Shown: piece by piece, positions 64,000 to 64,000 of the stretch
How the letters are laid out: each line of letters opens with the position of its first letter
Numbering within the stretch: position 1 is the first letter of the stretch
DNA from: Apostichopus japonicus
Lineage: Eukaryota > Echinodermata > Holothuroidea > Aspidochirotida > Stichopodidae
DNA: 64,000 bases
Assembly (NCBI RefSeq): GCF_037975245.1
Contig: NC_092577.1
Span: 23,648,398 to 23,712,397 of the forward strand
Direction of reading: 5' to 3'
Position numbers and translations under genes: made by a program
The notes under the pieces: generated by a model
Database searches by the model: none
The model's input: only the letters and a program-made list of their open reading frames with translations
What the model was told of the DNA's origin: nothing

Positions 64000-64000
64000 A

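Overview
This window is animal nuclear DNA, most likely from a marine invertebrate. The evidence is metazoan-type 5S rRNA genes, GT-AG introns, short diverged repeats rich in AGGTCA half-sites, and a dense, mostly decayed population of eukaryotic transposons. An echinoderm, hemichordate or cephalochordate would fit, but the sequence alone does not decide. There is no bacterial-style gene organisation. Almost every long open frame belongs to a mobile element. Only three short spliced exons (3971-4137, 32741-32829, 34035-34160) look like possible host coding sequence.

Layout. 1-4344: low-complexity DNA, a zinc-finger gene fragment (minus), a foldback repeat and one possible exon. 4345-9318: a full-length L1/Tx1-type LINE ('LINE-A') with both ORFs and a 14-bp target-site duplication. 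9890-11740: a decayed gene with a Gypsy-like integrase followed by a Ulp1-like cysteine protease, the architecture of Ginger1 DNA transposons. 12166-12393: a MITE with TTAA target duplications. 13326-13763: three 5S rRNA copies, one full length. 13905-16007: an AGGTCA-rich non-autonomous repeat. 16160-20985: a dead LINE ('LINE-D'). 22407-24038: a multi-exon hAT-type transposase pseudogene (minus). 24039-25866: a 1.8-kb LINE-like element that has only ORF1 ('LINE-B'). 25867-31131: a 5'-truncated Ty3/Gypsy element with one LTR. 31132-38460: non-coding repeats, a tRNA-like sequence and the possible host exons. 38463-42075: a 5S gene between two pieces of a third LINE ('LINE-C'), which also carries a foldback insertion. 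42076-43822: a LINE-A fragment. 46461-52680: a rearranged LINE-A insertion flanked by a 17-bp duplication, with an intact LINE-B nested in its 5' UTR.

52991-63995 is the most interesting part: an apparently complete 11,005-bp DNA transposon. It has 17-bp perfect terminal inverted repeats, a 4-bp TGTA target duplication, and a two-exon gene for a protein of about 1,780 residues. The protein combines Cys-rich N-terminal modules, an RNase H-like (DDE-type) transposase core, a PIN/XPG-type nuclease domain and a C-terminal CXC (tesmin/TSO1-like) zinc domain. This architecture best fits the Academ superfamily (XPG-encoding lineage), assigned from memory of the family. The reading frame is open throughout, so the element may be young.

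How the parts relate. LINE-A supplies endonuclease and reverse transcriptase. LINE-B resembles it in the 5' leader, in ORF1 and in its last dozen bases but has no ORF2, so LINE-B is probably mobilised in trans. The Ginger1, hAT, Gypsy, LINE-C and LINE-D remnants all carry frameshifts or stops and look dead.
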